Assembly (NCBI GenBank): GCA_002009975.1
Contig: MTLP01000009.1
Location: forward strand, 62,001-126,000
Direction: 5' to 3'
From: Thermococcus sp. JdFR-02
GTDB lineage: Archaea; Methanobacteriota_B; Thermococci; Thermococcales; Thermococcaceae
Length of the DNA stretch: 64,000 bases
The translations under genes and the position numbers were made by a program. Below, one piece after another: positions 29,314-37,208 of the stretch (position 1 is its first letter; every line of letters begins with the position of its first letter). Under the pieces are notes generated by a model. It ran no database searches, was not told where the DNA came from, and saw only the letters and a program-made list of their open reading frames with translations.

Positions 29314-29763
29314 ATGAGGGCTAAAATAGACAAAGTTGATGTGCAAATCATAAAGTTACTTTCTAAGAATTCAAGACTAACATATAAAGAACTTGCAGAA
29401 AAATTAAAAACAACAAGGCAAAGAGTCTCAAGGAGACTCGACAAGCTTGAAAAAATGGGAATTATTAAAAAATACACCCTAATTCCAGATTTTGAAAGAC
29501 TAGGATACGTTTATGTTATCCTTGGTGTTACACTAAAGCCAGGAGTTCCAGTGGACCCAATAATTGAAAAGTTGAAGGAAGATGAGGATGTTAAGATAAT
29601 AGAGAGAGCAATAGGATCTCATAGCCTAATACTCCATTTAGTTGCTCCAACAGACATGAAGAAGATTGAAAAGAAGGTTAACGAAATTTCCCAAAAAATT
29701 GACGGAATTGACAAGATGGATATAACATTTATTACAGAAATTGTTAAATTTGAAATTCTCTGA
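29314..29763 (+). CDS. Lrp/AsnC family transcriptional regulator
   Basis: 149 residues: N-terminal HTH (VDVQIIKLLSKNSRLTYKEL, recognition helix TTRQRVSRRLDKLEKMGIIK) followed by a RAM effector domain (YVYVILGVTLKPGVPVDPII ... IIERAIGSHSLILHLVA). Full length for the family. The target genes and ligand cannot be inferred. It has its own promoter (TATA at about 29272) and is followed by a convergent-free plus-strand gene. Confidence 0.92.
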   Translation: MRAKIDKVDVQIIKLLSKNSRLTYKELAEKLKTTRQRVSRRLDKLEKMGIIKKYTLIPDFERLGYVYVILGVTLKPGVPVDPIIEKLKEDEDVKIIERAIGSHSLILHLVAPTDMKKIEKKVNEISQKIDGIDKMDITFITEIVKFEIL

Positions 29764-29856
29764 TTTTTCTTCATTCTTTGTCTTAGTCAATGAACGAAAG
29801 GAAAAATATAATAAGACTAGTATTCTACTTCACAGTAAAATCAAGAGGTGCCAAAA

Positions 29857-30561
29857 ATGCTACTCATCAGTATACCACTGCTCTTAACAATGGCAATTTT
29901 TGCCTATAAGAGACACATCTTGGATATAAAAGGCTCTATAGCCGCATTTTTCATAGGTCTGCTAACATTTGAGTTAGGTGGCATAGTAACTTTTCTTGCG
30001 CTCCTAATTTTCTTGGTGTTTGGAAGTTTGGCAACAAAGTATAAATATAGAGAGAAGGCCAAAATTGGGATAGCAGAAGATCGTAGAGGAACAAGAAGTT
30101 GGGGAAACGTCTTTGGAAATGGTTTAGCAGCAGTTCTGTTCTTAATTGGAGAGTATTTAACTCAACAGGATTTCTTTTGGGTAGCTACCTTTAGTGCTAT
30201 AGCGACTGCAAATGCTGATACACTTGCAAGTGAGTTAGGAAAGATATTTGGAAAAAGACCAAGACTAATAACCAATTTTAAAGAGGTTTTACCTGGAACA
30301 AACGGTGCTATTTCTCTTCAAGGTGAGTTCTTTGCTTTAGTGGGTGCTTTTGTGATAGGTCTAATAGCTATGCTAAAAATGTCATATAAATGGGAAATAT
30401 TCTTCTCTACAGTTATAGGAGGATTTGTAGGGTGTAATGTTGACAGCATAATTGGAGCAACGATTGAGAATAAAGGGTGGTTCAATAACGATTTAACCAA
30501 CTTTACTGCAACGTTTATTGGAGCATTGGTTGGAATAGGAGTTTTCATACTTTTGAGATAG
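29857..30561 (+). CDS. DUF92 family integral membrane protein
   Basis: About 234 residues with six or so membrane segments. The conserved DUF92 blocks are visible: GTRSWGNVFGNGLAAVLFLI, ATANADTLASELGKIFG and GFVGCNVDSIIGATIENKG. Plant homologues (VTE6) are phytyl-phosphate kinases, so the archaeal proteins may act on isoprenoid phosphates; this is inference. ATG 29857 is preferred because GAGGTG lies 6 nt upstream. The PTPS gene starts 11 nt after its stop, suggesting an operon. Confidence 0.85.
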   Translation: MLLISIPLLLTMAIFAYKRHILDIKGSIAAFFIGLLTFELGGIVTFLALLIFLVFGSLATKYKYREKAKIGIAEDRRGTRSWGNVFGNGLAAVLFLIGEYLTQQDFFWVATFSAIATANADTLASELGKIFGKRPRLITNFKEVLPGTNGAISLQGEFFALVGAFVIGLIAMLKMSYKWEIFFSTVIGGFVGCNVDSIIGATIENKGWFNNDLTNFTATFIGALVGIGVFILLR

Positions 30562-30572
30562 GGGGGATAAGA

Positions 30573-30932
30573 ATGAAGGTTATGGTGTGTAGAGAGTTTT
30601 ACTTTGATGCAGCTCATCAAGTTCCTAAGCATCCTGGGAAATGTTCAAATATACATGGGCACACATATAAACTTGAAGTTTGTGTGAAAGGCGAGCTAAA
30701 TGAGATGGGAATGGTAATTGATTTTGGAGATATGAAGAAGATTGTTAAGAGTGAAATTATAGATGTTTTAGATCATAAGTTGATAAATAGCATACTTCCA
30801 AACCCAACGGCTGAAAATATTGCTATCTGGGTGTTTAACAAGCTTAAACCTAAGTTTGAAGAGCTGGGTGTTGAGTTGGTTAGCGTTAAGATTTGGGAAG
30901 GAGTTGGGAAATGGGCTGAAGTTACTAAATAA
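30573..30932 (+). CDS. 6-pyruvoyl-tetrahydropterin synthase / QueD family protein
   Basis: 119 residues with the complete catalytic layout: AAHQVPKHPGKCSNIHGHTY (zinc His residues plus the catalytic Cys) and DFGDMKKIVKSEIIDVLDHK (Asp-His pair), ending VSVKIWEGVGKWAEV. The Cys makes it the better QueD candidate for making 6-carboxytetrahydropterin in the archaeosine pathway, whose transglycosylase is encoded at 63347. GGGGGGATAAG precedes the ATG. Its stop overlaps the 5' flank of a C/D sRNA. Confidence 0.88.
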   Translation: MKVMVCREFYFDAAHQVPKHPGKCSNIHGHTYKLEVCVKGELNEMGMVIDFGDMKKIVKSEIIDVLDHKLINSILPNPTAENIAIWVFNKLKPKFEELGVELVSVKIWEGVGKWAEVTK

Positions 30933-30989
30933 AGATGAAGAGAAGGCGGATTGCTGATGGATGATGAAGACCTTAGGGGCTGATTTATT
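30928..30989 (+). ncRNA. C/D box guide sRNA between convergent genes
   Basis: D' CTGA 30954-30957, 3-nt spacer, C' ATGATGA 30961-30967, 12-nt guide AGACCTTAGGGG, D CTGA 30980-30983. The C box can be read as ATGAAGA 30935-30941 (leaving a 12-nt guide GAAGGCGGATTG) or AAGATGA 30932-30938. AATAAA (30928-30933) pairs with TTTATT (30984-30989) as terminal stem. The element fills the gap between two convergent genes and slightly overlaps both stops. Targets were not identified by eye. Confidence 0.8.
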
Positions 30990-32034
30990 CACCTCTCTTT
31001 CTAAGCTCTTCTTCAAAAACGTTCCATAGAGCAATTAAAACTGCTGGAATTCCATGTTCAGTTGCAAACGTCATGTAAGGGGCTAAGTCAATAACATAAT
31101 CGGCAAATCTGAAAAGTCCCCTTGGAATTCCTTCCCTTGAGCCTATGAACACAACAACTTCTCTAGCATAAAATAAGTCTTTTCCAAGCTTTTCTTTGAC
31201 TTCACTAATGGTTTGTCCTTTCGGATCTGTGATTATTAGTAATCTTTTATTTCTGTGCTTATCTCTAATCACTTGATACAAATCCCAAACACTCACTGGA
31301 ACTTTTTCAATCTTCCAAGGATAAGCTTCTCTTTGTATTTGATATCTGGACTCTTGTCCTATCTTGATTCCTTCTAAAAAGTGCATGAGCTCATATCCAT
31401 CAATTTTTTCCTTAGGTGCAATTATGAGTTCTTTAATCTCAAAAGCCTGCGCTGCTCTTCCAATTTTTTCTCCAAAATTCCTGCAAGCCTTGTAATCACC
31501 CCAATAGGGCATTTGGACTATGCTCACCTTTTTAAAGAGCTTTCTTGCATCTGGCTTCTCCGGGGTGAACTTTTTCCATTCTTCCTTTCCACCAACGCTT
31601 ATGTAAGCTTTATCTCCAATTATTTCGACATAGATGATTTTGTCTGGAAAGCTTAAGTTTACATCTGCATTTGTTAATTCTTTGATCTTTGCACCTAAAG
31701 CCACGTTAACGTCGATGCTTGAAAAATCGTGAGTTCCTCTTCTCTTAGTTTTTACGGCAAAAGTCTCGTTTTCACTTATATGTTTTGCCACACCCTCAGC
31801 GGTCTTTATTATCTCTTCAATTTTTGCGGGAACTTCATATAAAACTCCCAAAACTCTCTCTACCTCGGGGATTTCAAGAATTTTCTCCTTAGCCCTTTCA
31901 TCAGCTGTTTCAACCAAAACTAACCCAGAGTATCCCATAGGAGATATCCAAATGTTAGCATCAATTAAGCTTTCTTTAATGTAATTACCAGCAATAGCTT
32001 CCATTCCCCTTTGTGTTTTTACTAAAAACTTCAT
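30985..32034 (-). CDS. THUMP-SPOUT protein, putative tRNA 2'-O-methyltransferase
   Basis: About 349 residues. The N-terminal half has a THUMP-type RNA-binding region (ETFAVKTKRRGTHDFSSIDV ... YVEIIGDKAYISVGG). The C-terminal half is a SPOUT methyltransferase: LLIITDPKGQTISEVKEKLG, VVVFIGSREGIPRGLFRFAD, and FATEHGIPAVLIALWNVFEE. I recall that a THUMP-SPOUT enzyme of this type in Thermococcus (TrmTS) methylates nucleotide 6 of tRNA; that assignment is from memory. Start ATG 32034 with GGTGAG about 5 nt upstream. It precedes the S3Ae gene only loosely (about 90 bp). Confidence 0.82.
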   Translation of the reverse strand: MKFLVKTQRGMEAIAGNYIKESLIDANIWISPMGYSGLVLVETADERAKEKILEIPEVERVLGVLYEVPAKIEEIIKTAEGVAKHISENETFAVKTKRRGTHDFSSIDVNVALGAKIKELTNADVNLSFPDKIIYVEIIGDKAYISVGGKEEWKKFTPEKPDARKLFKKVSIVQMPYWGDYKACRNFGEKIGRAAQAFEIKELIIAPKEKIDGYELMHFLEGIKIGQESRYQIQREAYPWKIEKVPVSVWDLYQVIRDKHRNKRLLIITDPKGQTISEVKEKLGKDLFYAREVVVFIGSREGIPRGLFRFADYVIDLAPYMTFATEHGIPAVLIALWNVFEEELRKRGE

Positions 32035-32123
32035 TTTTCTCACCATGTAGAAGAAGGGAGAGGAGATTTAAAAGGTTGTTCTTAAACTACAAAAATCCAG
32101 AGCAGGGAGAGTAGAAAGGGAAA

Positions 32124-32726
32124 TCAAGCGCTTGGTTCAGCCAAAACCTTAATCTTTCTAACTTCTGCTCTCTTAAGTGGGTAGATTTTCTTTGCTTCTC
32201 TTGCTATCTCACTTGCAATTTTTCCAGTTACTGATTCTAATATGAACTGTGGAAATGTAAGCTCTTCTGCTTTCTTTAGGATGATGCTTTTCATAATTTC
32301 TCTAATTGCCCTCTCTTGGCTTGTTTGTATTCTTCTTGTTGCAATTACCATCCCCATAACTCTCAACTTATATCCATCCTTTGTTGTGACATTGAAGATA
32401 CCATCAATTCTTGTTGTTCTTCTTCTAACTAATGATCTGACGTATGACCTGGTTAACTTGTGCCCCTTGAACTTTGTGTAAGCGTTTTGTCCTTTAACAT
32501 CATAGATTTGGAAGTAGAGCTTTACGTGTCCCTTTGTAAAGTCTCCAGTTAGGTCTTTTAGTGTTGTCTCAATTACTCTCCCAACAACCTTATTTGGGTC
32601 ATCTGCAGGTGTTAATCCTATTTCTTGATTTCCGAAAAAGTCTGGAGCATAAACAATATACCATTGCTTAAACTTCCACTTATCCTTTGCAGCTGCAGCT
32701 CTTTGTCTTGGATTAGCTCTAGCCAT
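32124..32726 (-). CDS. rps3ae: 30S ribosomal protein S3Ae
   Basis: About 200 residues, archaeal/eukaryotic-specific small-subunit protein (eS1). Begins [20 protein letters not shown] and has the family segments [20 protein letters not shown] and [19 protein letters not shown] 32726 follows GGAGGTG at good spacing; ATG-like codon at 32732 is too close. Last gene of the S15-GAN-Pcc1-S3Ae block, an arrangement common in archaea. Confidence 0.96.
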   Translation of the reverse strand: MARANPRQRAAAAKDKWKFKQWYIVYAPDFFGNQEIGLTPADDPNKVVGRVIETTLKDLTGDFTKGHVKLYFQIYDVKGQNAYTKFKGHKLTRSYVRSLVRRRTTRIDGIFNVTTKDGYKLRVMGMVIATRRIQTSQERAIREIMKSIILKKAEELTFPQFILESVTGKIASEIAREAKKIYPLKRAEVRKIKVLAEPSA

Positions 32727-32744
32727 CTTCACACCTCCAACTTT

Positions 32745-32993
32745 TCACTTTCGTGATATTACATCTTCAGCAATCTTGATTGAAAACACTAAATCATCTA
32801 AAGCCACTATAAGGCTTTCAATCTCACCGAGGTATTTAACTTTTGTTATTACCTTTCCATCTTTCGGATAGGTTTTAATCTTTAAATTTTTTGGAAGGTT
32901 TAAGTTATCAATCTCAACGGCATTGGCTACTGCCTTTGCGGTGTTTTCATCACCATATTCCCATATAAGCTTTGCTTTAGCTTTGATGTTCAT
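32745..32993 (-). CDS. pcc1: KEOPS complex subunit Pcc1
   Basis: 82 residues of the small CTAG/Pcc1 fold (KAKLIWEYGDENTAKAVANA, KVITKVKYLGEIESLIVALD, DLVFSIKIAEDVI). Pcc1 dimerises and carries Kae1 in KEOPS, which makes the t6A modification at position 37 of ANN-decoding tRNAs. Its first seven codons are repeated exactly at 33119-33139, inside the end of the GAN gene. Its ATG overlaps the stop of the 49-codon ORF upstream (ATGA), so it is likely translationally coupled. Confidence 0.9.
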   Translation of the reverse strand: MNIKAKAKLIWEYGDENTAKAVANAVEIDNLNLPKNLKIKTYPKDGKVITKVKYLGEIESLIVALDDLVFSIKIAEDVISRK

Positions 32994-33139
32994 CTATTTT
33001 GCCCTCCGTTAGTAGTTGGATAACTTGAAATTTCTGCTCTTGACATGGCAAATTTTGCAGTGAATAGGGGTTTGTAGAACCCCTTATTTGCTTTTCCGCC
33101 AGCGCTTATAAAGGGCTGTGCTTTAGCTTTGATGTTCAT
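32973..33139. repeat. Pair of 21-bp direct repeats 146 bp apart
   Basis: The 21 bases at 32973-32993 recur exactly at 33119-33139 (both read TGCTTTAGCTTTGATGTTCA plus T on the plus strand). One copy is the start of pcc1, the other spans the stop codon of the GAN gene and the start of the small ORF. The segment between them contains a hairpin (AATAGGGGTT / AACCCCTTATT, about 33064-33088). The layout resembles an insertion or tandem duplication that split an original gene-gene overlap. Confidence 0.75.
32990..33139 (-). CDS. 49-codon small ORF between GAN and pcc1
   Basis: Read from ATG 33139 to TGA 32992-32990. The product begins [20 protein letters not shown], identical to Pcc1 for the first seven residues, then diverges: basic, with [16 protein letters not shown] near the middle and an NGGQNR tail. 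It overlaps the end of the GAN gene by 17 nt and the pcc1 start by 4 nt (ATGA), so both junctions look like coupled translation. No family recognised. Either a real small protein or a by-product of the 21-bp repeat duplication. Confidence 0.45.
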   Translation of the reverse strand: MNIKAKAQPFISAGGKANKGFYKPLFTAKFAMSRAEISSYPTTNGGQNR

Positions 33140-34544
33140 TTACTTGTTCCTCCAATGCTTTGTTTATAAGCTCTGCAAATTCGCTTAGTTTATTCTTTGG
33201 AAATCTTATTCCTGCAGCTATTGCATGTCCTCCGCCTTCTCCCCCAATAACTCCTGCAACCCTCCTTAAAGCCTCTCCCAAGTGATAGCCTTTAGCCAAT
33301 GCCCTTTCTGTAGTTCTTCCAGAACCTTTAACTAAACTATCATCATCCTCGCTATCTGCTAAGATGATAACTGGCTTTTCTGGGTTTGCTAAGCGTGAAG
33401 AAATCGCTATGTTGGCTGCAATCCCAACCATTGTATCTTTGATGCTTTTACCGGCATAAAAGACATAAACATGCTCTTTTTCTATTACACTGTTCCAGTT
33501 TTGCAGTAAATACTTTCTTGCCTCAATTTGCTCCCTTTTATACTCATCGACTAATTCAGTGGCTCTTTTGAATGCATCTTCGTCTCCTAAGCAAATAGCA
33601 ACTCCCAGTGTTCCTGCATTCAAACGACCAGTTGCATTTAAAAGCGTTGCAAATTCCCTAGCTTCATGTCTTGGATCTCCTTCCTTATAGAGCTTTATTA
33701 AAACAACATCTCCGATTAGCCTGTCTATTGTTTCTTTACTTGCACCATGTTTTATGAGATGAATAACTATAGCATCGTTTAATCTCTTCTTTTCCTCCTC
33801 TCTAAGCTGCCAATAGTACATTTCAGGATCAAAGCCTTTTGATTTCAAAAACTCAATTGCTTTTCTTTCGTCTCCGGTTATTTCTGGAATCTCGGGATTT
33901 GTTGCATAAGTGAGCATTTGGTATAATTTCCTTGTCTCTCTCCCATAAAGCCTCAGCTCTTTTCTGATTTCAACTAGCTCTAACTTCTTTGCCTCTTCAA
34001 CTATATCAACGTTTAAGCCATGAAACTGTCCATCAACCTCTTGCATATCTCCTACTGCTCCTACAAGAGCAAGATAGCTTAAATCTTTATTTCTCTCATC
34101 CATAGCTTTAGCAATAAAATAAGCAACTCCAGAACCACTTAAATCTCTAACACTATCTGCACCAAATTGAGTTGGATTAATTAAAATATGATTGTCGCTT
34201 TTTATTTCTCCATCCTCTGGGGGGTGGTGATCAGATATCACAACGGTTGCATCCTTTAGATGCTCCTCTATGAGCTTTATGCTACCGCTTCCTAAGTCAC
34301 TAAATAGGTAGATCTTTTGCTTTTCATTAGCAAGCTCTTGAATTAAATCCTCTCCCAATTGCTTTACGATGCTTAAATGAAAACTTCCTCCTTCTCTGGC
34401 AATAGCTTTTGCCAAAATAGCTGCCGCTGTAATCCCATCGGCATCTCTGTGAGAAATCAACCTTATAGTGTGCCCTAACTCAATGTGCATCTTAATTAGT
34501 TCTGCTCCTTCCCTAACCTTTTCTAAGAAAGCGTTTTTATCCAT
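33123..34544 (-). CDS. GAN/RecJ-like single-strand DNA exonuclease (DHH family)
   Basis: 473 residues. DHH motifs: [17 protein letters not shown] (motif I), [22 protein letters not shown] (DHH), DHHA1 C-terminal [13 protein letters not shown]. In Thermococcus this protein (GAN) associates with GINS and with the replicative CMG helicase and degrades ssDNA 5'-3'. ATG 34544 is preceded by AGGTGGT. It follows S15 by 32 bp, the usual archaeal gene pair. Its last codons sit inside the 21-bp repeat shared with pcc1. Confidence 0.93.
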   Translation of the reverse strand: MDKNAFLEKVREGAELIKMHIELGHTIRLISHRDADGITAAAILAKAIAREGGSFHLSIVKQLGEDLIQELANEKQKIYLFSDLGSGSIKLIEEHLKDATVVISDHHPPEDGEIKSDNHILINPTQFGADSVRDLSGSGVAYFIAKAMDERNKDLSYLALVGAVGDMQEVDGQFHGLNVDIVEEAKKLELVEIRKELRLYGRETRKLYQMLTYATNPEIPEITGDERKAIEFLKSKGFDPEMYYWQLREEEKKRLNDAIVIHLIKHGASKETIDRLIGDVVLIKLYKEGDPRHEAREFATLLNATGRLNAGTLGVAICLGDEDAFKRATELVDEYKREQIEARKYLLQNWNSVIEKEHVYVFYAGKSIKDTMVGIAANIAISSRLANPEKPVIILADSEDDDSLVKGSGRTTERALAKGYHLGEALRRVAGVIGGEGGGHAIAAGIRFPKNKLSEFAELINKALEEQVNEHQS

Positions 34545-34576
34545 GTGACCACCTTAAAGTAAAGAAAGTGGAAAGA

Positions 34577-35032
34577 TCAGCGGACTAAAAGCTTTGCTTG
34601 TTCTGGGTCGTATCTCCACTTTGGAGGCAATTTTCCAGTTCTTCTGTAGTATTTGACGAGTCTTCTTATTTTGCTTTCAATCAGTTGTAAACCTCTCTTT
34701 GAGTGCAAGTCCTTTGGATGTTCTTCAAGGTGTCTTCTTAAGTTGACTGCCTTTCTGATGAGAAACATCAAATCTTCTGGTATTTGTGGAGCTAAGCCAT
34801 TTTCTTCCAATATTCTTGTTATTCTCTTCCCAGTAATTAATCTAACACTTGGAATTCCATATTGATCTCTTAAAATTGTACCAATCATTGCTGCACTGTA
34901 ACCTTCCTTCCTAAGTTTAATAACTAAATTTTCAACCTCTTCGCTTGTATACTCAACCCAGGTTGGAGCAGTTGTTCTTGGGGGTCTCTTTGAACCAGAT
35001 TTACCTCTCTTATATGTGTGTAATCTTGCCAT
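34577..35032 (-). CDS. rps15: 30S ribosomal protein S15
   Basis: 151 residues, archaeal-length S15 with the N-terminal extension ([20 protein letters not shown]) and the conserved core [20 protein letters not shown] plus [20 protein letters not shown]. Binds the 16S central domain. ATG 35032 follows GGAGGTG (35040-35046 on the minus strand) by 7 nt. A GC-rich fold lies just upstream in its leader (35040-35073), which may be regulatory. TATA-like CTTTTTAAA lies at about 35111-35119. Confidence 0.96.
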   Translation of the reverse strand: MARLHTYKRGKSGSKRPPRTTAPTWVEYTSEEVENLVIKLRKEGYSAAMIGTILRDQYGIPSVRLITGKRITRILEENGLAPQIPEDLMFLIRKAVNLRRHLEEHPKDLHSKRGLQLIESKIRRLVKYYRRTGKLPPKWRYDPEQAKLLVR

Positions 35033-35039
35033 TTTACAA

Positions 35040-35073
35040 CACCTCCTGGTGACGGCCAGCTCATGCCAGCCGC
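35040..35073 (-). promoter_or_regulatory. Structured S15 mRNA leader
   Basis: In the minus-strand RNA, GCGGC-TG-GC-ATGA-GC-TG-GCCGT (35073 down to 35052) folds as a GC-rich hairpin with symmetric TG/TG mismatches. CACC-AGGA-GGTG (35051-35040) next to it can form a small hairpin that covers the ribosome binding site GGAGGTG. Leader length is about 50-60 nt, unusual among the short leaders here. This could be a binding site for S15 itself (autoregulation). Confidence 0.5.
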
Positions 35074-35125
35074 CCCTAATAGCATAGCCAATTGGAGTAG
35101 TGGACGAGCCTTTAAAAAGTTTGCC

Positions 35126-35677
35126 CTATGAACATTGAATTTCTCCATCTTCGTTTCCTGTCCAAGAACAGCTATCTATCAAAGTACCATTTGAAGCATA
35201 AAGATATGCAGTATCTCCATTATTGTTCCATACAGGAGAACCTCGTCCCCAGTATAATTCCGTATCACTATTAGTTCCACTTCCTGTATGTACTGTTACA
35301 AGTTTTCCACCTTTTAGAACAAACTCAGGAAATACATAGGTATAACCTGTTTTATCTTTTAATTGCCATCCTAAAAGGTTCTCTTCTTTACATCCAAGAT
35401 TCGCAATAATGACGTATTCATCGTTTAAATTAAGCCAATCATTTCCCTCAGCATCGTAATGTACGTAATATATTACTATTTCAGAAGTGCTATCACAAAA
35501 TTGTTTATCAATTTCGCTTGAAATTTCTTTTAAAAATTCACTAAATAGGTCATCATAATTTGAACTAACTCTAATCACGTGGTGGTATACAATGGAAGTT
35601 ATAACTAAAACAATAATGCTCATAACAACATATTCGATAGGAGCCTGTCCTTTCATCGATAGAGAAGTACCTTGCAT
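35126..35677 (-). CDS. Class III signal peptide protein with lamin-tail (LTD) domain
   Basis: 183 residues. Near the N-terminus MKGQAPIEYVVMSIIVLVIT carries a class III signal: cleavage after Gly with Gln+1 and Glu+5, then a hydrophobic helix, as in archaeal pilins. After a polar linker with one Cys, an LTD-type beta-sandwich follows (DEYVIIANLGCKEENLLGWQ, FVLKGGKLVTVHTGSG, AYLYASNGTLIDSCSWTG). The start could be ATG 35677 or, more fitting for the signal peptide, ATG 35656. It would be an externally anchored protein of unknown ligand, possibly a minor pilin or S-layer-associated tip protein. Confidence 0.78.
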   Translation of the reverse strand: MQGTSLSMKGQAPIEYVVMSIIVLVITSIVYHHVIRVSSNYDDLFSEFLKEISSEIDKQFCDSTSEIVIYYVHYDAEGNDWLNLNDEYVIIANLGCKEENLLGWQLKDKTGYTYVFPEFVLKGGKLVTVHTGSGTNSDTELYWGRGSPVWNNNGDTAYLYASNGTLIDSCSWTGNEDGEIQCS

Positions 35678-35764
35678 CTAAATTTAAGTTTTTCTTTGGA
35701 TTAGCGTTCAAAAATGCTCATGAGAGGGTTTCCAAGATCTAAACAAAATGTACAAAAATGAGCA

Positions 35765-35842
35765 TGGTAGCGGGGCGAGGATTTGAACCTCGGACCTCCG
35801 GGTTATGAGCCCGGCGGGCACTCCTAGCTGCCCCACCCCGCT
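35765..35842 (-). tRNA. Initiator tRNA-Met (CAT)
   Basis: The minus strand folds as a full cloverleaf: acceptor AGCGGGG/CCCCGCT, D stem GGGC/GCCC, anticodon stem CCGGG/CCCGG around CTCATAA, T arm CGAGG TTCAAAT CCTCG, discriminator A, encoded CCA. The A1-U72 pair and the run of three G-C pairs in the anticodon stem are initiator features. No intron. The encoded CCA is seen in part of archaeal tRNA genes. Confidence 0.95.
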
Positions 35843-35874
35843 GCATAAGCCCGATACATAATAAATAAGGGTCC

Positions 35875-35883
35875 ATTTATAAA
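35875..35883 (-). promoter_or_regulatory. TATA box for the initiator tRNA
   Basis: TTTATAAAT on the minus strand, preceded by AAGG (BRE-like), lies about 33-40 nt before the tRNA 5' end. Initiation about 26 nt downstream gives a leader of roughly 10 nt for RNase P. Confidence 0.7.
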
Positions 35884-36046
35884 CCTTACGGTGGCGAATA
35901 AAGGAATTACCTTTCCTATTCTTCTAATTTCGCCAATTTTACCTTAATAAATAGCTATTTTGCCTTTACATTCCTCTAAATTTCGTGGCATTGCAACTAT
36001 GGAAAACACTTTAAAGTCTGAGACTTAGAGATATTTTGGTGGTGAC

Positions 36047-37207
36047 ATGTATCTAACAAAGGAGGAAGAGCTAATCTTAGCTGGCGAGTATGGTTATGCT
36101 CTTCAAAAGGCAATGGAGATTCTTGTAGCCTTAGGAGAAATTTATGGTGCTGACATGCTAATTCCAATCAAAAGTGCTCAAATTGCTGGTGTTTCTTATA
36201 AAAATATTGGAGATGCTGGAATCGAGTTTTTACAAGATTTTGTAAATGCGGGGGCAAAAGTTAGTGTTTATACAACTTTAAATCCTGCTGGAATTGGCGA
36301 TGAACTCTTCATGGAAAAACAAAGGGAAATTTTAGAACTTTACAAAGCAATGGGAATTGAGATCACTTCAACTTGTACTCCCTATTACGGTGCTAATCTT
36401 CCAAAGTTTGGTGATCATATAGCTTGGAGTGAAAGTTCAGCTGTGAGTTTTGCAAACTCGATAATAGGGGCGAGAACAAACAGAGAGGGCGGACCTTCAA
36501 GTTTAGCTGCAGCTATTGTTGGGAAAACACCAAATTATGGACTTCACTTGGAGGAAAACAGAAAAGCAACCCTTATTGTTGACGTTCAAGCAAAGGTAAA
36601 AAGCTTTGTTGACTACAGCTTTTTAGGCTATTATCTTGGAAAAACACTCAAAAATGATGTTCCTTACTTTAAGGGACTAAAACCAAAGAATGCGGATTAT
36701 TTGAAAGAACTTGGTGCTTCTATGGCAGCAACTGGTTCAATTGCTCTTTATCATGTTGAAGGAGAAACTCCCGAATATAGGGGAGCAATAGATGATGAGC
36801 TTGAAAAAATCCAAGTTGATGATGAAGCCCTAAATGAGGTTAAAGAGAAATATAACGCTGAATGGACAGATATTGATGTGATAGTTATAGGCTGTCCTCA
36901 TGCATCGATACAAGAGATTAAAGAAGTTGCAGGGCTTTTAGCAATGCGTGGAAAACCTTTAAAGATACCCTTGTACATAATGGCGAGTAGAACCGTTAAA
37001 TTTTTAGCTGATTCTTTGGGCTACTCCGCAATCATAGAGCGCTATAATGGGAGGATTTTAGTGGATACGTGCCTGATAGTCTCTCCAATAGAAAAGTGGT
37101 ATAAAGGCGTTGCGACGAACTCTGGAAAAGCCAGCTTTTACTTTTCTTCCGCTGGCTTGAATGTTAGGTTAGATGACATTGAAAAAATTATAATGGGGGC
37201 ACCTTAA
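36047..37207 (+). CDS. Phosphomevalonate dehydratase large subunit (aconitase X / DUF521)
   Basis: 386 residues. In the archaeal mevalonate pathway the two-subunit phosphomevalonate dehydratase makes trans-anhydromevalonate 5-phosphate. This large subunit carries the aconitase-X blocks: IKSAQIAGVSYKNIGDAGIE, TCTPYYGANLPKFGDHIAWS with the Fe-S Cys, SSAVSFANSIIGARTNREGG, and IVIGCPHASIQEI. GGTGGTGAC precedes ATG 36047. The small subunit starts 1-2 nt after its stop. Confidence 0.93.
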   Translation: MYLTKEEELILAGEYGYALQKAMEILVALGEIYGADMLIPIKSAQIAGVSYKNIGDAGIEFLQDFVNAGAKVSVYTTLNPAGIGDELFMEKQREILELYKAMGIEITSTCTPYYGANLPKFGDHIAWSESSAVSFANSIIGARTNREGGPSSLAAAIVGKTPNYGLHLEENRKATLIVDVQAKVKSFVDYSFLGYYLGKTLKNDVPYFKGLKPKNADYLKELGASMAATGSIALYHVEGETPEYRGAIDDELEKIQVDDEALNEVKEKYNAEWTDIDVIVIGCPHASIQEIKEVAGLLAMRGKPLKIPLYIMASRTVKFLADSLGYSAIIERYNGRILVDTCLIVSPIEKWYKGVATNSGKASFYFSSAGLNVRLDDIEKIIMGAP

Positions 37208-37208
37208 G

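Noticed and set aside
34924-35148. Minus-strand open frame across the S15 leader and start
   Set aside because: It is an alternative frame over the conserved S15 coding start and its GC-rich leader; no ribosome binding site supports it.
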